This document shows positions 10,796 through 22,179 of a stretch of DNA of 64,000 nucleotides, piece after piece. This DNA comes from Coleophoma eucalyptorum. Lineage: Eukaryota > Ascomycota > Leotiomycetes > Helotiales > Dermateaceae. The position numbers were made by a program, and so were the translations under genes. The stretch is taken from contig JALRME010000038.1 of the NCBI GenBank assembly GCA_026120035.1, positions 68,907 to 132,906 on the forward strand. The letters run 5' to 3'. The notes under the pieces were generated by a model. That model was not told where the DNA came from. It saw only the letters and a program-made list of their open reading frames with translations, and did no database searches. How positions within the stretch are numbered: position 1 is the stretch's first letter; the number at the start of each line of letters is the position of its first letter.

Positions 10796-11730
10796 TAACA
10801 ACTACACTAATACTCCTTTTCCTATTCCCTTTGTCTACATGTCTTTTACAAGCGAGTCCAAAAGTCATTCACGAGAAGCGCCTTCTCTATCTTATCGATG
10901 ATGGGCACGGCTTGAGGTGATTTAGAACGGCTATTTTGGAAGGTTTTCTGGCGCCTGGAGGTCGGAATCGCCGAGGTCTTTGATTCCTGGGGAAGCGAAG
11001 CATGGAGGAGATTTTCTTTTTCTTGTGCAGTCGACTTTGGGAAGATCCATCAGCAGGCGTGTCGATTTGTTTCCAGATTCTATCATTCCTTTTTCCCTCT
11101 GCTTTTCTCTGTCACTCTCTTTCCCTTTCTTGATACGACTTTATGATGGGAGAATCCTCACACAAACACAACCAACTCTCCGAAGCAGCAAAAGGCCACA
11201 GTCACGAACTTGGATGGCAATAAAAAAGAAAAAGATTTAATCGTCTTTTACAGCGAGTCAAGAGATGGTTATGTCACGCCAAAACACAATCAGATACTTC
11301 GAACAGAGTAGTTTCCTGTTCGAAACAATTATTAGTTAGCTTTAATGGCCATGAAATGAACCAGAAATGGATTATAATTTCTCTATGAACAATATGGATA
11401 AGTGACAGTAAATTAAGAATCCAGTCTTTAACTGCTCAAGTCTAGAAGAGCTAGCAACAGAAGAAGTGTAGTCCGTATAGCCAGATGCCAAGCAGACACT
11501 GTTTCCCTGACTATTCCTTACGCCTTACGGTTCGTCGCGAGCAGAGAAGAGATAGAAGGAACACATCCCCCCAAGGAAGAGGAAAAAGGGACATTCCAGG
11601 CACAGACGGCCCAGGAACAGCTAGAGAAGCGTGCTACCCGTTCCAGAATCCCTCTCGAGGAATGGGTTCCAGAAGTGCATCATCTGATCTGTAGCTAAGT
11701 GCTCGGATCTCTTCACCTCTCGCCCCTCTC

Positions 11731-11766
11731 TCTTCCTTTTCCCTCTTCCTTTTCCCTCTTCCTCCC
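11731..11766. repeat. Pyrimidine-rich tandem repeat
   Basis: The 13-mer TCTTCCTTTTCCC occurs twice in tandem (11731-11743, 11744-11756), followed by a partial copy, inside a C/T-only tract that runs to about 11790. Confidence 0.8.
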
Positions 11767-12156
11767 ACTTTCTCTCTCTCTTCTTACTCCTCTTGGGTCT
11801 TTTCACGAATCATTCAAATGGGGGATAGAAGACCGGACTGTGCTGTATGTGGTCTGTGATGTGACGTGAAATGCACTCATCTATCGGTCCGTTCGCATCA
11901 TCCCTATCGAATCCCCCGAATCCTGACAAAAGACGTCATCGCAGCCAGTTGCCAGCGGTATTCCTGCCCAGACAGATCCTTCTCTTTCCCCTTCTTGGGC
12001 GCTTAAACATTTAAACCGTAAAGTTGCCGTTGGCCAGTTCCTTGCCCAGGTTCCAGACGGTGGTGTTGCCCCAGGACATGAATACTATACCACACGCTCG
12101 CTGCAATCCATCTGGTTTCACCTTAAGGTTCTGATGTGAACTTCAATGGACGAAAA

Positions 12157-12175
12157 GCTCGCTCGCTCGCTCGCG
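12157..12175. repeat. GCTC tetranucleotide repeat
   Basis: About four and a half perfect GCTC units in a non-coding stretch. Confidence 0.85.
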
Positions 12176-14245
12176 CGGAAGAGGGGAAAAACCTTGCGTT
12201 CAGATACTTTGGGGTGGGGGGTGGTTTGGAGGTTGGGCAGCAGGATGCCTGGTGGTTGAGCACGTGGATCTTAACGGTCTGTATTATACCTGTGGCTATT
12301 GTTTGGTGGAGGGGCTTGGGTTCTGGGTTTATGTGACATGTGTGGTCTGGGGACAACATGTGAACAGGAAGCAGTCTGGGCAGTTGCTCGTGTAGTACGG
12401 CTGTGGATGCAATCGCACGCCGTCGCTAGTTGTAAGAAATATTTGTCTAAATGAGCTACTTAGTGATTCAAGACATCTACATCAACTCTATCCTGGTGGG
12501 CATCGGATACAAAACTTGCTTGATTGACGCCTACATGCGCGTTCTACAATGCTGACTGACTCAAGCATCCAGGTGATCTAGACTGCATCGCTACCTAGAT
12601 GAATCAGCGGAGTGGCCACCCTTTTCATCCCATGCCGTCCACTCCATCCTATACTCACAACATGCCGATGCTATACAGTTCGAAGGGGCACTCTATTTCT
12701 AAGCTAGGTATCCCGGGAGGGTGATACACGAGCTAAAGTCCAGCACGGCACTGCAGATTGACACCATACGACACGAGACGATACAATCCGAGAAATCGAT
12801 AAGGCTCCAGATCGTCGACGTGGCTAGACAAGACGATGGCGTGGGAGTCGTTGACGATTTCCTCACTAGTGCCGTAGTACACCCAACCTAGAATGTCGTT
12901 GACTTCGATTAAACTAGAACATCCCGGAACCTAGCCGAGCTAGCGGGAATGTATCAACCACTGGTCGCTTGCAAGCCTTATCCTTCCACATTCAAACCAC
13001 ATCACCCGGGCCATGGCTAGCAAGCATTTCCTGTCAACATTCCGCGCGGTCGGATTTTAATATCCCAGACCACGTATACGTAAGAAGGAAGGATCATCGA
13101 TGAAAGAGCCAGCTAGCAGAGATCGGAGAAAGAACTGTCACTGTTGTCTCGAAAACGGCAGCAGTTCATTGCCATGGCTGGCCGTTCTTTTTCTATGCTT
13201 CCATGCACCCAATCATCAGATATCACGGAGAATTATTGTGTCGGCCATCGGCAACTCCGGGTGAGCTGTGGATATGCTGGGAATTGCGCTTATGTAGATC
13301 GCAAGAGCGTCGTCACTTCTTCAAGGTTTGAGTTTTGGATGATCCAAGCCAGGTTTGCGAGCTTGATCTTCTGGGTGACCATGACCTGGCCCTAATGTAT
13401 ACATGCTAACACAAGCAAATTTCTATCTCTTGGTATTGCATCCTGTCCAGAAGAGTCATTGACGAGGATCTAGAGAGGAGATCTACGCAATCATATCCCC
13501 ACAAAGATCTTCCACCCATACCTCCATGATTCGCACCTAGTACAGGGCTTTCGTCAGGAGGCCGAGAGCCCCGATATTCCGGCCGCACATTCCTTCGGCA
13601 AGTCGACTATAAATCTGCGGCAATAGATTTCCTTCATTCTGTAATGAGAGGGGGTCATAGGTGCATCGCACTCGTACTCGGTGTAAATAAACTAGCAAGT
13701 ATGACGTCTGCGTTTTGCTTTTCAGCTTTTTCTTCCTCCAAGCTTCTAGGTTTTGTGATGTGTTGTGTTCGGTGATGGACAACGCATCATCGTTAGCGTA
13801 TAAACACCTCAAGTAATCGGGTCAATAGGACCTTCACCATACTCAATCAGGTGTAAAGACTAAGCACTGCCACGCTGAATATAAAGATAATAAACAAGGG
13901 CACACGGACACTGCATACCATATTGGACAATGCCGCCTTATCAGCCCAGCTTGTGTTCCTGTTGTGCGTATCAGTACCGTAGTCCGTTCCTCAGGTCCGT
14001 ACGACTGAGAAGATAGAGACTCGGTGACTCATGATTGTGATCTAAGGGATGTACAATGATAATCAGCGGCAGATGAGTGGTGTGTTCTTCATCCCCGACT
14101 CTAGCTAGCGAGATATGTACAGGTCCTGCTGGAAGCCACTGTAGACGTTACTGAAATATGTCTGGTCGATTCGGTCGTCACAAAGTTGGGTTCTCGTTTT
14201 ACACATCTAGTAGTACTCGTGAATAGAAGAGGGTTAGATGACACC

Positions 14246-16075
14246 CTAGCTGCGTTGACGAGTGCGAACCTCGCGGTAGATTCCAGCTCCAAGGCCAATG
14301 ATTAGTAGAATTGCATTGAAGATAGCCATCATGTAGAAAGGCGCACCCATCGAAAGGCTATCAAATAAATTGCCTCCTAGCTTGGTGAGCAAAAGAATAG
14401 CAGCACCGCCAGAGAGGGAATAAACCCCAGCAATGGAGCCTTTTAAATGGCTCCTGGTCGACGGCGAGCTCGAGCGTATTGGCTCTCTGATAAGAGGTGC
14501 AGTCTCGGTAGCATCGTTTGGCAGATTTCTCGGCGATGCATGTTGGTTCTGCAACTGTGACGAGAGGTTATATCCACCCTCGTCTCCAAGCACGCCACGA
14601 CCAAGTAACCCAAGACTACAGACTATTGCTCCAATCTGGCTGATTCCAATCATGGAAACTATAAGGAATACCACCGGACTTCCCCCTCTACCATCAATAT
14701 CCTTGGGTTCAGGACTAGTGAGTCGCGCGAAGGCGATGTAACCAATAATGCCGAACAGACTTGCAACTAATAGAGGGATATTGAACCTGCGGTACCGATC
14801 TGAGAGATATCCAAATGCTGGAGCACATAGAAGCGCAATCAGCTGCGAGACTCCAGTCAATTCCGCAGCCAAGACATAAGCTGCTCTGCATTCTTTCTTT
14901 AACTCCGGCGATGGGTCATTGGGCGAACCCTGGCAAAATCCGTTCCGTATAAAATATGCGTTGATATACAGCGGTATGAATAGAGAGATGCCCACAGATG
15001 ACGCTCGTGCGACAAACCCCCCTAGATACCCAAGACCAATTTGTGCATCCTTAAAGCCAAGGACTGTTGAGTCCAGAAGAAGCCTCCAGTATGGTAAGAA
15101 TTTGGTCCTCTGAGAAGGCTGATCCTCATCCACGTTTGCCAGAGGTTGATATTCGGCAGAGCCTGGCTTTCCAATGAGTAGTCTCCAGCCCTTCTCCTCT
15201 TCTCCTTGCAGACCTCGTAGTCCAAAAAAGCAGAAGCATGCTACAAGAAGCGAAACAGTTCCAACAACGTAGAAGCTATCCGCGACAGCCTGGCCCTGGG
15301 TTGTACCCTCTACGTGAGAAAATTGCGCAGGCAGCGGGAGAAAAACTGCCAGGGCTACTAGGGCACCACAACCAGTAAAAACGCCGACTAATCCTGCAAG
15401 TCTTGGTGGACTGGATCCAGACTTGGAGGATGATTTCCTGCTATTCCCGTTGAACGCCCCGTTCAATCCTCCGCTCTGCACAAAGCGGTCTTGAGTTATA
15501 GTAACCTGGGAATCCAGAGAAGCGGCAACACTATTTCGCGCGTTTGTTAATAGAGGAGAGCCCGATCCCACACTACGGTTTTCTTCCTTCAATTCTCGAT
15601 CATTCCCAGTCATAGAAGGTAGAATAGCTGTGACCATTGTAGCACTATAAGGTTGCATTAGCATTGACAGCTAGAGGAAAGAGGCATCTTACGTAGCAGC
15701 TCCTCCAACACTGAAGAAAAGCCTTGCCAACAAAAGTTGAGGATACACGTTCCTGGCTTGGACGAAAAGAATCAATGCCAGACCAACGATTGTGTAACCC
15801 ATCACACAGACTGCGCGAACACCCAGTCTATCCGAAAGTATTCCCCATACTGGACATGCTACCAATGCGACCAGCTCATCCACGAAGCCCAATGTTCCCA
15901 CTAAGTCCCCCACGCCATCTTTCACTCCAATCAGATCGGTAATAACGAAAGAAACACTACTGTTGAGGAAGACGAGGAAGGATATCGAGAAGAGGCAGAC
16001 TGCAAGTAGGTATGTACACGCTTGTAGTGTTGTTGTCGCAGATGCGAATGGCAGGAACCTTGAAACGACAGCCAT
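14246..16075 (-). CDS. MFS drug/amine exporter-like transporter (DHA1 type)
   Basis: Two exons, 15693-16075 and 14246-15644, joined across a 48-nt intron, give 593 residues. The product is a 12-helix major facilitator. After the second membrane segment it has the family's motif A (GILSDRLGVR), and the second half repeats it as GYLSDRYRRFN. The middle loop is long (roughly residues 260-330) and cytoplasmic by the usual topology. The N-terminal half resembles vesicular-amine/multidrug exporters of the proton-antiport DHA1 group. An in-frame Ser/Asn-rich insertion sits after GGAATATMVTAILPSM. The substrate cannot be told from sequence. It is transcribed away from the RidA-family gene, with a 694-bp AT-rich region between the two starts. 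Confidence 0.85.
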
Positions 16076-16769
16076 CCTCCTAACGCCGAATGATCTATGA
16101 TATTCCTGTATAGGTTTGGTGAGCTCAGCAGCAATTCATTTCAACTCAATTGCTCTACTCTTGTAGCTGTTAATGAGGTGACGTTTGGGGTGGAGCGCCA
16201 AAGCGAGCCGAGAAGAGCTTCAGTATCAGCACGTGACAAAGCTAAACAGCGCAATTATGGACTACCAGATACTTTACGTAGCTATTTGTTGCATAATAAA
16301 GTAGGAACTGTGTTTTTTACTTTATTTTCTATATGATTAATAGACTTATAGCCTACAATATTCTAAAGAAGTACTCTAGAGCCAGTATATGCTTGCTGAG
16401 CTTATACGTTCGTCTTGAGTTAGCGCAGAAGTAAGATCCAGTGAGCTTACATCAGATTAAGTCAATGAATCACTGTTGCCGCTATGATAACGAAATAATG
16501 TCTTGCTCGAGTCGGCTACTATGTCTTGGGTTGGCTTGTTTAGGCAGGCATTTTATCTTATTTATTACGTCTCTAAAATAAACGTCATACCTAACTATCA
16601 AGATCTTACGATGTAAATATACATCGTCGAGCTCCAAAAGACTGGATCTGAGCGCTTATGTAATTCAATGTAGAGGTATAATTTAAGCCCATGTAAGAGA
16701 GGTCCACGGAAGAATTCGAATACTCATACTCGATACTCTTCAGAATTTTTCGGTTGTTCAGCTGCAACC
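16076..16769. promoter_or_regulatory. Divergent promoter region, AT-rich in its right half
   Basis: Holds the promoters of the MFS transporter (left) and the RidA-family gene (right). The stretch 16250-16680 is visibly AT-richer than its neighbours, with short palindromic pieces such as TGTAAATATACA near 16614. It could be promoter DNA or the remains of a degraded repeat. I could not match it to a known element. Confidence 0.4.
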
Positions 16770-17337
16770 ATGGCTTCCAAGTCTATTACAGAGGTCAGCA
16801 CCAAGAATGCACCAGCCCCAATGCCTGTATTCTCTCAGGCTATCAAAGCGAATGGCATGGTCTTCTGCTCTGGAAATATTGGTCTTGATAAGGACACCTG
16901 GAAACTTGTAGATGGGGGAATCAAAGCTCAAACGGTACTTTGTCTTACCATTTAGTCCCTGACTGCATACACCGATTTATTTTCAGTACTCCAAAGCATC
17001 GCCGACCTCAATGTTTCTTTTGACTTTACACCATTGATACTTAGAATAGGCGCAAACACTCAAAAATATTGCTGCAGTACTCGAAGCAGCGGGTTCCGAC
17101 TTCAGCAAGATTGTCAAGCTGAATGTGTACTTGAAGAGCTATGATGACTTTGTTCCGATGAACGAGGTATACATCACGCATTTCGGGGATCCCAAACCTG
17201 TGGGTCAATTCATTAGTTGTTTTGCCTAATCGACCTGTATTAACGTTTGATATGTACAGGCAAGAACTTGTGTTGCTGTGCTGGAACTGCCTTTCTCTGC
17301 TTTGGTTGAGATGGAGTGTATCGCACTACTCGAGTAG
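16770..17337 (+). CDS. RidA/YER057c-family enamine/imine deaminase
   Basis: Three exons (16770-16934, 17050-17199, 17260-17337) give 130 residues, the usual length for the family. RidA proteins hydrolyse reactive enamines/imines such as 2-aminoacrylate released by PLP enzymes, which protects branched-chain amino acid synthesis. The sequence has the family signatures: GNIGLDK near residue 37, AQTLKNIAAVLEAAGS, and the end block P-A-R-T-C-V-A-V-L-E-L-P, whose Arg is the substrate-carboxylate-binding residue. Splicing restores AQTAQTLKN at junction 1 and GDPKPARTC at junction 2. There is no mitochondrial presequence, so it resembles cytosolic Hmf1 more than mitochondrial Mmf1. Confidence 0.93.
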
Positions 17338-18729
17338 ATCAAGCTCATTTTGTCCTCGCGAAACGTAGGACAAAAGCATGTGTCATCTTGTACCCATTTC
17401 CTACCCTGCACGCGTAATAGACGTGCTTTAAATCTTCTGGGTATCCGGTTTAGGAAATGCCTGGATTCACTTCAACTGTTCATTCGGAAGCCGTCTCGTG
17501 CTACATGTTCGACAACCTTCATGTACTGTTCCCATAACATAAAATTTAAGATGTCTTCTCTTCCCAAGTGGAAAACCTACCAAACTCGTTCATTTCCATG
17601 TTCAAAGCAATACATACTCTTGATAAACTCGCTCTACTTGGTAATTCAGGAATTCAACCCCCTGTGAGTTGTTCGAGGGTGGAGGCAGTCGAGGAGTTCG
17701 CAGAATAATTGACGAACGATGAAGTAAGGCTAAGGTTGAAGTGACTACTACAGTCAAGACCAGAAGGAGAAGATTGGCTAGAATGTGTCATGCTAGAATA
17801 TTATAGTTTATTCGAATAAAGGCTCAGCATTGCAACTTCATAGGAAACTTAACCAATAAGCCCTTCCATATCCCTGCCATTACCACTTCAAAGGGCGAAC
17901 AAGTCCACTAGAGGTATTTTAAGACCAAGCCAAGATATGCATGAATATTGAATCCAAAAATTGGAGGAAGGGGATGTGTAATCTAGTGATTATAGCCCAA
18001 TTTTATGAATTTCTCCTTCATGGATGGAGAATAGATGACAAGACTACCAGACGATTTTGGTGGTAAGAGTTGCGTGGCTAAACAAATTATCGAGCATACT
18101 TGCAGACTGCTGCATTGCTATATAGAGGGACTCTGAGCGATAATCTCAGCTGGGGCAAGGCATCATGGATAGTTGCAAGTGGTAGATAGTGTTGCTGTGC
18201 AGAGTCGCACGGGTCAGATCGGCTACCAAGACATTTAAGAAGTTGAACTTGTTGCATAGCAATCATGTCAATCACTGAGGTAGCCTCAGCGCTGGAAGTG
18301 CCCACTCTCAATGCCCAAGTTTTATTAGAATGAAAGGGGATCTTTTTTTGTCAGCAATTTAGTAGCAAGCAAATGAGACCAAAGCCCAAAGCAAGACTTA
18401 TAAAAGCACAGGCAAAGATGACACTTCAATGAAGAAGCGAAGACAAGTCAAGACCACATGTTGTTAGTCATGACTTCACTGAGACAAGGAGATACGACGA
18501 AATTGTAATCGCATACGTGCAAGAGACAAGATGGAAACATTTTTGGGGAAAAGACTTTGAATACCAACTTCCACCAGCTCAAACTATTTTCCTGTGTTTA
18601 CCCACATCCCGTACACACCCAATTGCACTTTGATTTTTGATGTTTTCTCTGCTTAGATCGCTTATAAGACATACAAAGTGAATGTCTATAAGGTCAGATC
18701 GTCTGAGATTCAGTGCCTAGTTGACAAAT
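17338..18729. other. Convergent intergenic region
   Basis: Lies between RidA (plus) and STM1-like (minus) 3' ends. It is AT-rich with only short, biased ORFs (up to about 105 codons). I see nothing I can name. Confidence 0.5.
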
Positions 18730-19975
18730 TTATGCTCCCAGGCTGGGGAAAGCCGAGGCATCATCAATCTTGATAGATGCACCAGGGGCACCGCCTCTTG
18801 GGGCTCCACGTCCGCGAGGGCTGTTGAAGTCTCCACGTCCGCGACCTCCGCGTCCACGTCCACGGGCTCCGTCACCGCGGTCACCACCTCGTCCACCTCT
18901 GAAGCCGCCACGAGATTGTTGAGGAGCCTCAACGAATCGTTGGTCGATGTCAAGGACTTGCTTTTGCTTGCGCTCACGCTCACGCTTGGCCTTTCCACCA
19001 GATCCAGCGACGAAGTCCTCTTCCTCCTCCTTAGTGATAGCCTTTGCGTTGGCCCACTTCTTGTCTTGCTTGCTGCCCTCATTTGGCTTGCGGGCCTCTG
19101 GGACAGGGGCGCCAAGAGCAAGCTTCTTCTCGGCTTGTTGAGCGAGATAATCAGCGTATGAGATGCTGTTGTCCTCTGGCTCTTGCTCGGCCTCAGCACC
19201 TTGTCCATCGCCGGTCAATGCCTCCTTTTGCTCAGACTTAGCAATGGCCTCGCCAGCTTGCTCATCGGCAAGCTCAGCTCCTCCCTCAGTAGCACCCCAT
19301 CCGTGAGCTACCTGCTTCTCAGAGTCGCTGAAACTATTAGTCTAATCTCCAATACGATCAGAACATTGAAGCTTACCCTACGACATTGCGGCTGTGGCGG
19401 TCAAAGTTGCCACGTCCACGTCCACCACGGCCTCGTCCACGACCATCATAGGTACCTGCGGCACGATCCTCAGTTGGCTTGCCACGGTTGTTGGCGCTAC
19501 CAGCGTTGCGGTCGCGGAAAGCTAGGGTAAATGGTTAGTACTGTCTGGTATATTTGGCGTGTAAAGGGCTGCGTCGCCATGTAGGATAGATTGCCCACTA
19601 ACCTCCCTCGTTGCCAGAGTATCCTCCACGACGTCCACCACGACCCTCAACTGGAGCCTTGGAAGCTGGTGCCTCAGCAGGGGCATTGCGCTTGGTGGTA
19701 CGGGCGGGTGTCTTGTCGATGACCTTTACAGGTGGCTCAGGTTCCTTGTCGGAGTCTTCATCATGAGTGTTTCCTGTTTGCGTCGTCAGTCGCGAGTTTC
19801 ATGCATAAAGACCAAGTCAAAGTTGCATACCGAGAAGCTCGTAAAGGTTCTAGATATTCATATTAGCAATTGCTCCCAAAGCTCCAAACAAAGTACAGAG
19901 GTATGTCAATGGATATGCGACCGTAGTGATGGCTGGGGAGAGAGTAGAATTTACCTTTGATGCAATTTCAGTCAT
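18730..19975 (-). CDS. STM1: Stm1/SERBP1-type ribosome-associated RNA-binding protein
   Basis: Five exons in transcription order: 19955-19975, 19831-19849, 19603-19773, 19377-19521, 18730-19327, total 317 residues. The first two coding exons are only 21 and 19 nt (MTEIASK and NLYELLG) and would be missed by simple ORF calling; joined, they give the N-terminal Stm1 motif NLYELLGN. The protein then has RGG/GRG-rich stretches, the central HABP4/PAI-RBP1-type block (SYADYLAQQAEKK... KKWANAK... EEEEDFVAG), and a final RGG-rich tail ending FPSLGA. Yeast Stm1 occupies the mRNA channel of idle 80S ribosomes and preserves them under starvation. RGG boxes are typical arginine-methylation sites. Confidence 0.9.
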
Positions 19976-20779
19976 CTTGTCCACCTACTCAATCGCCTCC
20001 GAAGAAGGCGTTGCTATCGAGAGAACAATTCGGGGAGGAAAATTCGAAGGATCGAGATGGACAGAATCCTATACACTAGGAAGCTGTCTCTCGAGAGGTT
20101 ATGATTGAGGTCTCGAAAGGTCGTTTGTAGATAGAACCTCCAAGCTGTGAAATTCTGAGATGCCACAAGACCGAATTGGAGCTAACAAAATCTTGGCACT
20201 CAAACTCGGCTAATGGAACGCCTAGGGCTTTCGCGAATATTCACTTTATCTTCGATGTCACGATGTGATTATCAAAGTCTACATAATTCAGTGTCATTTC
20301 ACGTCTTACCTGCAAGCAATAGTGTTGCTTAAAATTATTCTCGTTCTTATGAGCCAAAACTTGTCTTGAATTATAGCCATGGGGATGCTCTTTGGCCATG
20401 TGCGCGTGCATTCATTGCTTTTCCGTCTGTGGGATTTTTGTACACAGGAAAAGGGGCACTCTGATTACATGCTTTTAGGGTACTGCTAAGGTATGCCATG
20501 TCTGGATTGTACATGTCCTGTGTTCACTTCCCTAGGCCTAGTAAGCACTTGCCCCAACCTCGAAGTTACCTTCCATCGCCTTGCAGAAAGAACATACCCC
20601 AATGAGCTCTGTGCACAGCTAAAAAGAGCCTGCCTACGCGACTCCTCCAAATTCCAAAGCATAAAGCGCCGAAGTGATCCCTTTCACTATCAATGCAATG
20701 CTATGCCAGTGAACGCCGTATGTAATTTGATTTTCCTTTTTCCTTTTTCCCATGGGTATCAACCATTTCAAAACTTTCT
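19976..20779. promoter_or_regulatory. Promoter of STM1-like and 3' flank of the bZIP gene
   Basis: Both neighbours are on the minus strand. This 804-bp piece therefore carries the bZIP 3' end and the STM1-like promoter. I see no ORF worth listing. Confidence 0.5.
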
Positions 20780-22179
20780 TTAGCGCATAGAGCTTGTGTC
20801 AAAAGAGAATGCCGTAGGAAATTGCATGCTTGCCGAGAGACCGAAAGGATCCATATCGAGCATCGGGTCGTAAGGATCCATAAGCTGCTGTGTCATCGAA
20901 TTATACCCTTGAGGGGTTTCGCCGCCCATCTGCGCCGGTTGGCCCATTTGATTCTGCTGTTGAGGTTGGTGCTGTATCGACTGTTGACTGAAGGGTTGCG
21001 GGTAGGGGCCGGGGCCAGCAGATTCGGGCTCTTGCTGTTCTTCGATCAAGTCGGCTTGCGCATCGTACTCCTGTTCTGTACTCACGAAATCAACCTAGGA
21101 CGAACAAAGTTCCAAGAAAGGAAAGACAGGGAGGGGAAGGGAGGGGAAAGCTTGCCTAGCTGATTTATATGATTCTGGAATGGGGACGGATAATACGCAG
21201 CAGTTGCGGGGGTGCTTCCCGTACTACCAGACCCACGATTCCCTTGTCCTTTGGCTCCGATGTTATTATTCAAGATTCCAGTATTGACCAATCCAGAGGC
21301 TCCTGGGACTCCATGGCCAGGTTGCGGCTTGGCTGGTTGTAGCCTTTGGTGGTGTTGATGATTCATTTGCTGTTGGTGAAGTTGATGCTGATGTTGTTGC
21401 TGCATTAAAGAGTCAGAAGCTGGTGGGGTCATGACCCCTCCTTGATTAGCAAAACCCGATGAATTCGAAGTAGGCGAAGAGGCATGAGAGGAAGGCGTCG
21501 GGCGAGATTGTGGAGATTGGTGGTTTGGAAGTGATACCCCGGGTTCCAGCTTTGGGGCGATGCTAGAATTGGATCGTCGAGCTTGCTGATGTCGGTTCAT
21601 GATTGCGCGCTGCACTGTCGGTTGTGCCATGTTCGGTTGCATATGCGATGGACCAAGGTGAGGGCTGCCAGTCTTTGCCTGCAGTTCGGCTTGGACATCA
21701 ATCCCTTCCAAAAGTTAGCGGAAAGCTACACAGCAGGTTTTCCTGTATAGTTTACCCTTTTCCAACAATATGCGCTCCAGCAAAGAATTCTTATACCTCA
21801 ACATCAGGCACTCATCCGCAGCACTGCGATGCGCCGTCTGCAGGTTGTGCAGGTTGGTCTCATGGACCCGGATGGTCTCTTCTAGTTGCTTTATGTATTC
21901 GGTGCGACGTTCTCGAAATGCAGCTTGTGCTTGACGATTGCGCTGCTTGCGCTCTTCTGAGGTGGCATATATCTATTATGACGGATCAGTAGCTATTCCC
22001 CACGACGGACTCGAGCAGCAACATACAGGCTTGCGTCCACCTTTTCTCTTCTGTTGGACGCCATTGTTGTCTTGTGGTGCTTCCGTATTGTCCACCTCTG
22101 CCTCGGGCGTGGATTCCATAGACTCCTCGGAAGCGCCTCGAGCAACATCCTTCTTGTCAATGGACATGCTGTCAGCCAT
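20780..22179 (-). CDS. bZIP transcription factor (Fcr3-like), with a GC-AG intron
   Basis: Four exons: 22027-22179, 21756-21972, 21156-21704, 20780-21075, total 404 residues. The basic region (ERKQRNRQAQAAFRERR) begins near residue 57, directly after a KRKGGRKP patch. It is followed by a heptad-like leucine zipper (YIKQLEETIRVHETNLHTAHR...LMLRYKNSLLERILLEKG). The N-A-x2-A-F-R core marks the fungal AP-1/Yap-like type. The middle is Gln/His-rich and probably disordered. The third intron starts with GC (TAG|GCAAGC) and ends TACAG; only this pair keeps the frame and joins NQL to EQEYDAQAD. I recall near-identical basic regions in proteins annotated as Fcr3, but I cannot check this. Confidence 0.88.

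Larger units (their letters stand above)
10796..14245. other. Convergent intergenic region, 3.4 kb, no gene seen
   Basis: Lies between two genes ending toward each other (Rua1-type on plus, MFS transporter on minus), yet it is 3.4 kb long, far more than two 3' ends need. It has a pyrimidine tract with a 13-mer tandem repeat near 11731-11760 and a GCTC repeat at 12157-12175. I see no ORF above 95 codons and no recognisable domain. A non-coding RNA or a decayed element would be possible, but nothing specific supports either. Confidence 0.5.

Noticed and set aside
14246..17337. Secondary-metabolite cluster around the MFS transporter
   Set aside because: No synthase, tailoring oxidase or cluster-type regulator nearby; neighbours are RidA and STM1-like.
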